A DNA stretch of 64,000 nucleotides from Isoetes taiwanensis (taxonomy: Eukaryota; Streptophyta; Lycopodiopsida; Isoetales; Isoetaceae), in NCBI GenBank assembly GCA_021234155.1, contig JAJEKV010000139.1:1296386-1360385 (forward strand), read 5' to 3'. Positions 35,300 through 46,576 of the stretch are shown piece after piece. Positions within the stretch are counted from its first letter, which is position 1. Each line of letters starts with the position of its first letter. The notes beneath the pieces were generated by a model. That model was given only the letters and a program-made list of their open reading frames with translations, was not told the origin of the DNA and ran no database searches. Both the position numbers and the translations under genes were made by a program.

Positions 35300-35671
35300 G
35301 CAAAAGGCACACCAGAAGGCTTTGGCAAGATTTTATTTAGCTAGGCATATCAATTAAAAGATAGTAGAACATTACTTGCATTGAACAAATTGCTTGCATT
35401 GCGAGAATTGCTTTTTCTATATCGTGGCCTAGGCATTTTCATTTTGACTAAGACTTTGGCTAGTGTTGCCCCCACTTTGGAACTACAAAATGCCTAGAGT
35501 TTCTGAAGGATTCTTTGGCATTAATCAGACTTCATATATTGCCTTATAAAATATGCATAATGTCCACGCTATCTATTTGGAAGGGAATCCAAAAAAAAAA
35601 GTTGGCACATCATGGTTTTTGATAAAGACACAATTTATTGTGGTATAGTTAGATTTTGTTACAGCAATACA

Positions 35672-35812
35672 GTTCAATGTGATTGTTAGAACATTGCTCA
35701 CAAAATGTTTACCCAATGAAACATATACAATTTTATGGTCTAGTTCATTGTGATTGTTAGAACATTGCTCACAAAATGTTTACCTAATGAAATATATACA
35801 ATTTTTATGGTT
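35672..35812. repeat. Tandem 71-bp duplication
   Basis: 'gttcaatgtgattgttagaa' at 35672 and 'gttcattgtgattgttagaa' at 35743 begin two near-identical 71-bp units. Confidence 0.85.
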
Positions 35813-37555
35813 TACCTAATGGTCTATAACATTTGTCTTTATTCGTCTAACTTAGAGCTGAATGTATTTTGTCAAAATGTACGTCTTCACAAAATGTGAT
35901 AATGTTCTATAGCCAAGAGAACAATTTACCATCAATTTGTGTATGCTACCATTGATGATTATAGCAAACTACAAAGAATGTGCGCTTATGGCTAACTTGT
36001 AGACGATGACGCACTTGAAAGGATCAATAGTTGATCAGATCAGAACAGTTGGCAGTGAAGGAAGTGTGTTAACTTTTATATAGATCTAGTTGTTCTCAAA
36101 TGGCTGAAGGAAGAGTGTTACCTTATCTAAAGATGCCCTGCTTTGTCTAGTTGTTCTCAAATAGCTCAATCATTTGTATGTTCCCTAGGAAAACATCGAA
36201 GTAAGTTATTCTCTGTGCTGTTGAAATCCCCAGGTTAGTTCTTTATCTCAATGTATCAGGAAAAGAAGCGCGGCATAACTTCCTTAGGCAAGGCACATTT
36301 TGAGATCAAGGGCAGGGGCAGGGAGATAGTTGTATGACATATAGGAAGAAAAAAAGAATGGGACATTTCCCATGCTACTGATGAAGTTTGATAGGCCATA
36401 CCTTGATAGTACGGAAACCAGCTGGTTTCAATGCTCCAAGAGCAAATCGTGAACTTGCTCTAGTAAAATTAGCGCCTCTTGCATGTGCCACGTATGACAA
36501 TCTAATTTATAAAGCAAAGCAGCACTTTATGTATTTGTGTGCTAACAAATGTTGAATGTATGCAAGCTCTAAACATTTTCATAAAGCAGCAGTATAGAAA
36601 TCACATAGTGTGCAGTGCAGCACTCTCCCTCCTCTACACATCTCAACGGGCATTCAATGTATGGAAACCCAAATTGTTACAAAGCTCTTATTCTTATTTG
36701 TGTTGCAAGGAATGCTTAGGAGTATTAATACCTTAGCTGGTGCTCTAGACAGACCACTATAGGGACTCTTCTAGCTTTCACATATTAAGAATGCGTTGCA
36801 TTTTGGCGAGAGAAATCCATGACCACAATATCTTACACCATCATAGACGCGCAGTGACTCTTATGATTCAACAAATCTTGCAAATGATGTAAGCTGATGC
36901 CAGTTGCACGAGCTTCGAGCAAAAAATAGCAAAAATAAAGTAACATGCTAAGTTGTAACCTGCATGCGGTCGAAATTAAACGTGGAAGGAGACAATTGCA
37001 TGTATGTGCTGCCATGTTCTCACTCGTTGAATTCGCATTACCTGCATCTGCTTTTTCAAATTGGCGGCAATTGAACCAGAGAAACAACGCTTGCTTTTGC
37101 TACAAAGATAAAATAGAGAAAACGCAGCAATAGAGAGGAAAGTTTTGCCAACCAAACACTCGACTATAGACATCTAAAATAGAAGGATTACTCACTACAA
37201 ATCAAACGAAGAATTTTTCTCAGCATTCATTGAGCTACTGCTAGAGAGAACAGACCTCCAAATCCGGCCATATCAATCTCTAATAGTAAAAAGATAGTCG
37301 TGAAATTGCAAATAGATAAACAGAATACATAGTTAAATCGATACAAGGAACAAATGGGCAACTAACAATAATAGACTAGCAAAGAAGAAGGCACAACAAT
37401 CGGCCATCCCTGTTCAGCATGCCCCTTCCATACCTATGTGGTTTGTAAACGGTCACGAAATGCTTGGTCGTTTTCCTGAGCCATATATGCAGCCTTTTGT
37501 CTGTATTTTTTTCCCATGTTCTAGGATTCTATCAATCAGAACCTAGAAAGCATTT
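35813..37555. other. No recognised gene
   Basis: AT-rich. Only short ORFs, none resembling a known family on either strand. Confidence 0.45.
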
Positions 37556-37559
37556 CTTA

Positions 37560-38441
37560 GGTTGTTTAACAACTGCAAAAGGGAGCCGCACTCAGTTGTA
37601 GAAGGCCATTAAACAACCGTTGCTCCTCTGCAACAACATCCTCTGCAATTTCTGCAAAGTGCAGCCAAATAGAATAATTTCCATTTGGTTCAACCTGAAA
37701 GGTATAGGAAAGCTCTTCCCCTATGGTGGTTGAGGATGTCGATTGATAAGATTATGAGCCAAATCCAGTCAGGTTAGATCCACAATCAACTCTCATGATC
37801 TTTTTCAAAATTATGTACTGATCAATGTGGTCACCAAGCTGATATGCATGATCAGGTATCTGCAGAATTTCAATTGAATGGGATTCCCATGACCTGAACT
37901 ATGGAAGCAAGCAGTGGCACCACAATCGTCAACAAATACCAGAGAATCAGCATATGCAGGGCCAATGTCTGTACTCTAGCCAGGTTTAAGGGAATAAACA
38001 AGTGTCCCTTCCAAAGAAACATCAAATTGTGGCTCTTGATTGGAATTGTCAGCATCTCCATATGAAAGGAAAAACCTGAGTAGATAGTGTCCGTTAGGCA
38101 CTAAGATATTATAGCAGTTTTCAGGACCATCCGATAGTCTAAAATAACGCAATGTATTCAGTTGAGAAGCAATCATATTCTGCATAATTGTGTTTGCAGA
38201 ACTGCCACCTGTAAACCCTGAATCTTTCAGCCAGCGGTGACTTGTTCTAGGAGCCAATGTACTCTGGGATGATCCATAACTGATGTGAATGGCATGCGGT
38301 ATGTCTTGCATTTGAGAAAAAGCTAATCAAAGTTGCAACTAGAGATTGTCCCTTTGAAAATACAAACTTGGCACCATGGTAGAAGAAGGCAGTACCAAAT
38401 GGAATCAAAGGATTTAAAGTTTTCTTATAGTTCATCTTCAA
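37560..38441 (-). pseudogene. Malectin-like domain gene, RLP4-type (damaged)
   Basis: Minus-strand coding sequence of the extracellular malectin-like (di-glucose-binding) domain found in RLP4-like receptor proteins. In order: a hydrophobic signal-like 'GQSLVATLISFFSNA'; 'AIHISYGSSQS'; 'RWLKDSGFTGGSSANT'; 'LNTLRYFRLSDGPENCYNI'; 'GHYLLRFFLSYGD'; 'EPQFDVSLEGTLVYSLKPG'; then, after a TAG where the family has Trp, 'YADSLVFVDDCGATACFHSS'; a shifted frame 'IEILQIPDHAYQLGD' and 'KKIMRVDCGSNLTGFGS'; and 'PNGNYSIWLHFAEIAEDV'. One in-frame stop and about three frame changes are visible. The LRR part is not adjacent. Confidence 0.75.
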
Positions 38442-38449
38442 AACTTTAA

Positions 38450-39810
38450 TCTCGTGGAAGAAACCATGTTCTTAGATCATACCATGAAAATTTGATCGCA
38501 CTTCCTTGCTGGTCATACAATCATTTGCTAAAAAATACGTTTGAAACTTAGGCCCTTAGGGGAAAGAAGCCATCCACCAAGTCTATGAACAGGTAGTAGC
38601 AATGAACCATTTTTTTCTTAATCCGAAATACTTTGCACTAAAGCCCCAGAGCACGAAATAGGTCCGAAGAATGCTTTTACATCTAGACAACACAATCTTC
38701 ACTAGCAAAGAGGTGGGCGTAAAAGAGCATCCATGCCTTGCTGGGTAGACGCAAAGTGCCCAATAAATGTCTGAGCACCTCCATAGCCATCCGTCATGCA
38801 ATATTGCTTCTTCTTTTAATTTCAAAAGACGCAATTCTGTTCTCATTCTACTCAAAAACAGACAAACAAATGCAGCGTTTTTTCAAACAGACACTGTATC
38901 TAACCTCAAATCTGAAAACCCTTCACTGCTCTTTAGCGCAGCAAGAATTAGGATAGAAATGAGCATATGGAGGAGAGAGAAGGTTATAACCTGGAGATAG
39001 ATACATCACTAGGCCACCATCGTTATACATGACAGCGAGATACACACCATTTGTTATACTGTGAATAATCTTGCCAGTCTTCATGTTCCTGATAGTTATA
39101 AAAATATTCCTAAGGATAACTTACTAGCATTGGATAAACCTCTGTAAACTCATCATTCATTGGGTTCATTGCCTCATTGGTGCTTGTAGCTGGCTCCCAG
39201 AAGTACCTATGGCATTTGGACGATCTCCATGTGACTTATTAACAGACAATCCCATTTTTTATTGCTTGCCAAAGCCATTCAATTAACATTGATGGCGTGA
39301 TTGATTAATCCAGCCTCAAGTAAACACCAATCTGCTTGCAGCCTAGATAGTGGTCGTCAGATGATCCATTCAAGGCAGTCCATCAATTTGGATTGCACGC
39401 CTGCCCTTTATCAGTCCAATTGAATCCCGACAGTTCTTAAAACCAGAACCTGCCAGCATCCTTCTGAGCAGATATCATCTTTTATTTTGAAGCTCGCTCC
39501 TAAACAGCCTTAGTTGAAAACTCGGGTCATAAGTGAAGTTAAGATAGCAAACTTTTGTTTGGACTTCAATTGATCTGTGGATCGCATGTTACAGCAATTC
39601 TGTGCAAGTTGTTTCTTGCTACAGATGTTAGCTGCTAACTATTCTCATCCTATTATAAAGACTACTAGTCATAACAGTTCCCAAATTCCCAGCTGTGTAT
39701 TACACCAAAGATCTGAAGCAATTGATAAGAGCTAATGCTCTTCTACCTTAGTTGGTTGTTTTGCTCTTGCTAGTGTTCTGATGTACAAAAAAGTTTTCAA
39801 ATTTTAGAGC
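38450..39810. other. No recognised gene
   Basis: Possible upstream sequence of the malectin-like gene. The 90-aa minus ORF at 38583-38855 matches nothing I know. Confidence 0.4.
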
Positions 39811-39815
39811 TCGGA

Positions 39816-40575
39816 TCACCACTTCTTAATTAAGGTGTCCTCAACAGCACGACAATCCAATCCTAAAAGGTCATTGGCCTGTTGTCTCAGGACCACAGCC
39901 TTCACTCCTGAAAATATAAGCAGCATAACCAGCAGTCAACTTCCTGATAATTATAAAATTCCTGTCTTACAAATATAACCCTCAATAACTAGAACACGCC
40001 CATTAGACGAATGTTTTTGAAGCTAGATAAAGTTCAAATTCTTACCGCTTCAGTGGGAAAAGTTGGCAGCTTGTCCTCGTGTCTTAGTATTTCTTTATGC
40101 AAGCTCCCAAGATGTATCTTCAAATCTGCCTTCTCCTCCTCTTCCTAAATATTACTGATTATTAGGTCATTCTCAAGTAAACATGTTGCATTTGTTGAAA
40201 AGATCCTTGTTCTGAGAATAGACTGTCTATGCTGCATATGAGATAGTATCTCAGATACATATATTGTCAAGAACCGCAATAGATTGCCAAAATTGATAGA
40301 AGCTGATGGTATATGGAAGATCCTACAAAGCAATTGAGTATGTTTAAATCATGTCAAAATAGCAAGGGAACAATCAATTTAGCACTGAAGGAGGCCAAAT
40401 TGCCTTGGGCAAGCTCAAATTTGGACGGTTGATGCTAGATTAATGCGTTTGACAGAAAAAAGCAACAGGGCTCTTATGGAACTCACCTCCTCCATGGCTT
40501 CACTTCATTCAGTTCACCCATAAATCCTTTGTCAAATGCCTTAACTTTAAGTGCAGGCTGGCTCCAACTTATTCC
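39816..40575 (-). CDS. Last three exons of an unrecognised gene
   Basis: Three minus-strand blocks with good splice signals. Exon 40575-40487 follows a 'ttctagacag' acceptor and reads 'GISWSQPALKVKAFDKGF' ... 'NEVKPWRR', ending at GTGAGT. Exon 40144-40046 follows 'atttag' and reads 'EEEEKADLKIHLGSLHKEIL' ... 'DKLPTFPTEA', ending at GTAAGA. Exon 39907-39816 follows 'attttcag' and reads 'VKAVVLRQQANDLLGLDC' ... 'EDTLIKKW', then TGA. The second-to-third junction does not keep phase as drawn, so an exon or a base may be missing. The composition looks like a conserved nuclear protein. I do not recognise it, and upstream exons were not found. Confidence 0.5.
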
Positions 40576-41647
40576 CTGTCTAGAAAGAAACAGTGAGCAA
40601 AGTATCATTAGATTTAAGCGTATTATTTGTGTGTGCCTAGAGAACCGTCCACATGGTTTTAGCTGTGCATATTTTGTGGCCTCATAAATCAAATTGCATT
40701 TGAGTTTAGTTTTAAAAGGTAATAAATCACGAAAGTCATTACAATGAATAATTCATGCAAGCCCACCTACCGAACGATTTGTAAATCACATGGATGTTCA
40801 TGTTATTTCCACTGAAGAATGGATAGAAGATTCGCCCCTGAGCATGAAGGAAAAACCAAAATAGGCTGCACAGTAGAGGCTCCGGCCAAGGAAAATGCTC
40901 TGTTTTCCAACAAATTCATTATGGTACCTACTAGAAGAACGGTTTCTGAAATACCAAAGCTAAACCTGCACAGCAGGAAACATTGATGGACATTATATTC
41001 GAATCTGTTGAATATCCTAGCTAGAAATTTTCTGATTATCATCCAGCAGAAAAGAACACCGCTTGTAAAGTCATGACTCCGGAACGATTTTTGTCTCAAG
41101 AAAGTCGCCTACCTTATTAAACTAGCCCCTGCTAATAAATCTCAGTATCTCTGCCGGTGCCGTTTAACAACTAGCCGGTTCATACGGTGGGAGCATAGCC
41201 ATGCCTTCAAACCTGCGCCCATGTCTTGCCGGAAAAGAACCGTACAAAAACGTAGATAATTCCAAAAACCAATTTTACTCTGCATTTTTGACCGGCAAAT
41301 AGATATAGATAATTTGAAATGACCCTTTTTGGAGCCGGTTTTTTTTCTAATACTCTTATATATAGAAGGAAAACAGACACAAGGCAGTAGAAGAAGACTA
41401 CTATGTTTGGAAAAGATTGATAAGCATTTTGCATAAACATTTCCAACTTCCGTTGGAAGGCCCTTACCATACATGAAAATGGCAAATTTACAAGAACATG
41501 GAAAAATCATCTATTACAGAATATGCCAATATTCAATTAAAGAATACTTCACACACCATACTTCGAGCCTTATTATCAATCAGCAGATACCTGCAAGTAC
41601 ACTTGGGTATTAATCAAACATGAAATTATGTGATACTCAGGTACAAG

Positions 41648-43382
41648 TCATACCTTTCTCTTCTTCTTCCCTGAGCTCTTCTTAGCTGTACCCAGGCGTT
41701 TAATCCTGCCAAATTCACAATCACGTTCACCACAGCTCTAACTTCATAAATGAGACAAGCATTAAACAAGACTGAACCCAAAACAAACCTGATTGCATTA
41801 GGTTCACAATCTCTGTCTTCGATTTCTGTTATGTAAAAAATAGAGCAAGTTTTAGATCTTTTAGTTTCAATCTGCATTACAATCAGACGCGTGACATTCC
41901 ATCTGATTGGCCAAAGAAATGTATCATTATCACAAAACTACTGATGAGCAGTTGCATCTGCAGTGGAGCTAATATAGCACTGAATGAATTTGACTACATA
42001 GAGTGGAAAGCATGTACATATATAATGCCACATTATCATGCTTACAGAACGAAATTTACCTTCAGCATCTCCATTGTTGCTTTCCTCTTTATCTGTGGCA
42101 GTCTTAGCACCTTTCTTCAATTTCTTCAACTTCTTAACACTCCCATTGGAATCCAATTTGACATTCCTTAATTCTCCAGTTAGTTCAGGTTCTTTTCCTC
42201 CATGTTTCTGCTGCTTGGCTCTCTTTTTCTTTTTCTTATGTTCCACAATTAATTTATCGTCAGTCCCATTAACTTCACAGGTCTCTTTTTCTGCTTTCGT
42301 TCCTTTCTTTGCCTCTTCTTCACCTGTGTCCAGCAGAAGCTTGAGAATCAGATATTATTGTGGCTATATACATGCACTCAGGAAATTCTGACAAGTCTCT
42401 ATTTAGAGAGAGGGGGCTTTCTAATCATGGTAACATAAAACCAAAGGCATACCATAGGTCCTTGTAGCCTACAGTCTTTGCAGCTAACATGGAATGGAAT
42501 GAGAGATCTAGACCAACATTGACATGCTTGCAAGAAGAAGTTAATTTTTTTGTGCAGAAGGACTGGTGGTCATGGATCCATGAAATTTGAAAGCCTCCTT
42601 TGTATGGAGACTTAACTAACTTTGTTTGGATATTATGTGACGGCATACAAAAGAAATGCACAAATAGTATCCAATAATGGTTTCAACAGGCATGCCACAT
42701 TGATATGGTTGTACTGCAATGTTGATTTTTGCATAATTAGTAGTCAACAGTAGTTTCAGTCAGGGTTATTCAGCATGTTAACATTGATATGGTTGTAATG
42801 CGAAAAACAAAACCTACCTAGCCTTTGCTGGAATCTTTTCCCAAAACATGCTTCCAGACAGCATCTTCATCCTTATTCACAATAGCTCCTGTAAGTTTAC
42901 ATACAATTTTGTCCCTGAAAAGTTCAAGAGGAAACAAAGTAAAACAATCTATCCCCTGTACTTATATAAAAACGAAAGCAAATAAAAAATTAACAGACAG
43001 AAAAATCCATATGGAGGAACTTAATAACCAGACCCTGAATTACAAAAAGGACTAACAATTACCTGTACTGGGATTCTGCTCAAAAAAAAATTAAGAGGTG
43101 GCCGATGCTTTGCCAGAGCTACCTCAAAAAAACAACTTTGCATTTCTTGCTAAAACTGTAGCAAGCTGTCTCCTCCTTCAGCATCTCGTGCCCTGTCTCA
43201 ATACAACGTACTTTATTGTCCCCCACATCCTCGAATGTGGGCGCTCCAACTAGAACCGAACTCTTGTTTTTCTTATCCCCTTGCAACTCAGTATCTTTCT
43301 TCATTTTCTTATTGATGCTGACGGGTTTCCGGCGTTCCTCAATCTCCATATCCATGCCCGTCTTCTCAGTCTCGGTTTCCAT
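41648..43382 (-). CDS. SURF2-like (Surfeit locus 2) gene, five exons
   Basis: Exons proposed: 43382-43063, 42914-42818, 42323-42060, 41825-41789 and 41705-41648. Exon 1 carries the family's N-terminal block 'VGAPTFEDVGDNKVRCIETG' then 'HEMLKEETACYSFSKKCKV'; the later part of exon 1 has 'ALAKHRPPLN'. Exon 2 has 'KIVCKLTGAIVNKDEDAVWK' then 'HVLGK', the second SURF2 hallmark. Exons 3-5 give a Lys/Glu-rich tail ending 'GKKKRKV'. SURF2 is a small nuclear/nucleolar protein of uncertain function. The frame slips at A/T runs 43126-43132, 43082-43090 and 42836-42839, each consistent with one missing base. Phase across intron 1 remains unresolved. Confidence 0.8.
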
Positions 43383-43470
43383 TCCCCACCGATAGGAAGT
43401 GTTAAACCCTAAACCATAAAAGTCGACCTTTTAGTTAGGAACTACTATTCAGAAAAAAAAACCTTTAACC

Positions 43471-43652
43471 TAAAGGTGCTTTCCCATGGGCAGAAAACCT
43501 CCAGGTTTACTGAAGGTCTGGTCTGCCATTCGGATGTTCCCATGAGGTAAGAACATCAGTGGCTGAGGTTAAGAATCTCATTTTGAAAGGATTACTTTTG
43601 GACCTGGATCAGACCTCATCCAGGTCCGTCCGTCCATGGGAAAGCACCCTAA
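43471..43652. mobile_element. Harbinger/Tourist-type MITE (43474-43649), TAA TSD
   Basis: 176-bp element with inverted ends AGGTGCTTTCCCATGG and GGGTGCTTTCCCATGG (right end read on the minus strand), flanked by TAA at 43471-43473 and 43650-43652. A 3-bp TAA-type duplication with GG(G)TGCTTT ends fits PIF/Harbinger MITEs. It lies about 90 bp from the SURF2-like start codon, in the likely promoter or 5' UTR. Confidence 0.75.
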
Positions 43653-44115
43653 CCGTCTGGAAATAAAAGGTACTTTATTGCTACCAGTTCGGTTCGGTGG
43701 ATAATGTCTGCGCGATCAAGAACCGGAGTTTTATAACATAAGATTTATGAAGGTGTTTTGGGGTATTCGTATAGGAATACATATAAAAGTGACGCTGGCA
43801 TCTGGGTTATGAAAAGAAGCAGTATATTTTCATATCGAAGGTGCAGTGGCGGATAAAGGAGTGCATGCACCCTGGGCATATGGCGATCAGCGGCCTCCAT
43901 TCTAATTATGTTCTCTGTAGGTGTCGGCATGCCCATGTGCTTCAAAAGGGGATCGGCCACTTCTATTTCTTGTGTTTCTTCATCGGGCAAACATTTTATT
44001 CTGCAGGTTCGACATACATACAGGTCAGCGATTATTCTTGCTTAGTCTTTTGGTTTGTTTATTGTCTCAGTGGTCATGTCTATGAGGAGAGTAGCCAGAA
44101 AGGGCAAAGCTCCTA

Positions 44116-44661
44116 TTGCCCATCTCTGGTTCTAGTACCATGCCTCTGGATTCAGGTTCTGTGGAGAGTGGTAATTCCCCTGCCATGCCTAATCCTGCCA
44201 CGCCTAGTCTTGCAATGAATTGGGAGGCAATTGATGTCTCTGTAACATTGGGACTATCAGGTCAAGATGTCCCACTTAGTTTTTTTGATGGCCTTTCGTC
44301 ATTTTGTGCTATTGCTCTTGAGAGGGGATCTTCTGCAGACCACCTTCATGTGCAAGTTGTGCTAGGAGTTCGCTATAAGACACCAAGGGCCTTGAATGAG
44401 ACTATTAAGAGGGATTTCAATTGGCCCTCCAAGCCAGCCGGTGTTGTTTTAGTGTGCAAAGTTCTGAAGAATAACTGGTTGCAATGCTTTGAAGGCATAT
44501 TGGGGTATTGTATGAAAGACATAGGTAAGGTGCATTATTCTTGCCACCTCCATAACGTATCTGAATCCATGATTGAGAAGGGGAAGGATCTCTATCTAAG
44601 ATGGAGTGCTGGGGACCCAAAAAGCCTGTATGTTTTGGACAGCATTCAATGCATGCATTAA
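44116..44661 (+). CDS. Replitron/CRESS-like HUH endonuclease, 181 aa (truncated)
   Basis: The Pro/Ser-rich N terminus (residues 1-35) is followed by a Rep-like nuclease fold. Motif I candidate 'IDVSVTLGLSG' is at about residues 39-49. The HUH motif 'DHLHVQVVLG' is at about residues 74-83. The one-tyrosine motif 'GYCMKD', a YxxK box, is at about residues 130-135. The segment 'YSCHLHNVSESMIEKGKD' follows. HxHxQ plus YxxK without a helicase is the arrangement of Replitron transposases, which nick and join single-stranded DNA, and of CRESS virus Reps. The ORF stops at 44659-44661, but a neighbouring frame continues 'AFNACIKAAELL' ... 'PYPSFDLERWVKIWPMT', so a frameshift probably cuts off the second domain. 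Confidence 0.72.
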   Translation: MPISGSSTMPLDSGSVESGNSPAMPNPATPSLAMNWEAIDVSVTLGLSGQDVPLSFFDGLSSFCAIALERGSSADHLHVQVVLGVRYKTPRALNETIKRDFNWPSKPAGVVLVCKVLKNNWLQCFEGILGYCMKDIGKVHYSCHLHNVSESMIEKGKDLYLRWSAGDPKSLYVLDSIQCMH

Positions 44662-44736
44662 GGCTGCAGAGTTACTCTAGCCTTATCCATCTTTTGATCT
44701 AGAGAGATGGGTCAAAATTTGGCCAATGACAATACA

Positions 44737-45135
44737 CTGCAACAACAATGATCAAAAATGGAGATTTTGAGTTGCACAATGTATTTTTTGCAAGATTTCA
44801 AAGCCAATGTTTGTAAAAAGTGACCTTGAGAAGGGGTAACAAGCAAAATTTTGATTTAGATCTTAGGAAGGAGCTCCTGTACTCAGATTTGCAAAAATAT
44901 AGTCAAGAACACTCACAGACAGAGTCTTCAAATATGTAACTCGAGTTTGAAATGATATTTTTGGGAGTTTTCAAAGCATATAAGTTGTTAAGGCTAATTG
45001 CAACTTGTCAGAAATGGATTTGGAGTGAGAGGGATGTTAATGAATTCTTTGTAATGAAGCTAGAGATCATATCAGAAATTGTTTGAATACTTGATAGACA
45101 AATTTTAATTAAAATAAAGGTCAATAAGTCATAAT
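44737..45135 (+). repeat. ~400-bp direct repeat, copy 1, just 3' of the HUH ORF
   Basis: Begins 'ctgcaacaacaatgatc' and ends 'aataagtcataat'. It is about nine-tenths identical by eye to 48861-49263. It starts 75 bp after the HUH ORF and shares no coding potential. Likely the 3' non-coding part of the element encoding the HUH protein. Confidence 0.85.
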
Positions 45136-45933
45136 AATACTGTATTCAGGCAATCATGGCCTTAAACATGGCAAACGATCATTCAAACATAGAAGATAGA
45201 AATGTTCAGCTTGATCTACATGAACCAAGCTGAGGAATGCACAGTAGCTTCTCGAATCTCTTCCCAAGTATGAATAGCACGTGTCAGTAGTTCATGAATG
45301 TAGCTGGGCCTTCAAAAATGTTCTGTTCTCGATCCCCTATATATATTTTAATTTTTTTATAGTTCCGAGATCTGAAGTTCTCCAGGCACTACCTGTTATT
45401 GACTGGTCTTGAATCATACCGACATACGCCTCAAAAGGCTTTGCCCTACCATAGATGCAGCATCGGCTCGAGGTTAGATTTAGGCTTGATGTGCTCCTTA
45501 TGCATGGAAATCCAAAGATAGGGATTTGCAGGGTCTAAGGATGAAGATACGACAAGATTTAAGTGTGGTTTTGGATTTAAGATTGGCCGACTGTATTTTT
45601 AGAAGAAATCACGACCCTGTATTTTGCTTGTATTTTGCTAGTATTTTTGGTGTTTTAGATGTCAGGCCATACTTTTAGGTGATTTCAAAATAATAAATAG
45701 GTAAAACTTTAGATCTTTTAAACCATGGTGGCACTATTTTAATACTAGCTTTTGATCTATGAAACTATGAGGCCTTGGAGTATAGGTATGAGATTTTCCA
45801 ATGCCAACTTTCAAATGAAGCAGAGGGGTCATACGGATATTGTGGGCGTGGTGAAAATAAGTAGGGGAAATTAAAACAAAATGTGTATGGTGATCATGGT
45901 AAGGTAAAATGGTGAAAATGTATAGCACAACTT
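45136..45933. other. No recognised gene
   Basis: No coding block or repeat recognised. Confidence 0.4.
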
Positions 45934-45939
45934 TAAAGG

Positions 45940-46570
45940 AAGGAAGGAAGGAAGGAAGTTTATTTTAACGTCCACGAGGCGGCCGAGGCCTATGAGGCCG
46001 ATACATCACGCAAAAACAGAGGCAAAGAAGCCAAAACCCCAACACCAAAACAAACAATGTAATCACAGTAGAACCCTACTATCGGGATGAAAAAACCCCA
46101 CTTGGGAGGAAAAACCCTAACATAGGCTCTCAAATACCATGCCCCGAAGAGCAAGTCGGCCAGTACAAATCTGCAGGATGTAAGCTCCCGGTCGCACTAC
46201 CATAGGTGATGCGAGTAACTCGATGTAGCGCGGTGTGTCGAGCATCTAAGATCGTGTGCCTTTGCTTTCGGACTGGGCATATCTTTGAGCCTTCTTGGAG
46301 GGCATGGTACTCATCCTCTATCACGTGCATCTCACAACACCGACATATCCTCTCCTCCTGGGGATCCTGTGTGCCGCCATTCACCCCCGACTGTTTCAAT
46401 TGCGAGGTAATGGGAACCCGCCCTTATGGCAAAAATAGCTCTCCGTTTCTTCACGAGAGATGTGTGCTTTCAAATGCACCGATGGGGTCCATGCTCAAGG
46501 CCGGGATTAATCTGGCGTGATAGTGCTCTGTCTTGGGCTTTGCAAGAGTAGAGGCATCCCACAGGGTGGC
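45940..46570 (-). mobile_element. LINE 3' end (copy H) with GGAA-type tail, TSD TAAAGG
   Basis: Minus-strand LINE end between TAAAGG at 45934-45939 and 46571-46576. Its tail is (TTCC)n rather than (TATTC)n, yet the terminal block 'gtccacgaggcggccgagg' is clearly related to that of copies A-D. The minus ORF 46399-46130 contains the C-terminal zinc motif 'RICRCCEMHVIEDEYHAL', also found in LINE F. Confidence 0.78.
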
Positions 46571-46576
46571 TAAAGG

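Noticed and set aside
41142-41510. Overlapping minus ORFs of 122 and 92 aa
   Set aside because: Two frames over the same DNA, no conserved motifs and no splice context; probably chance.
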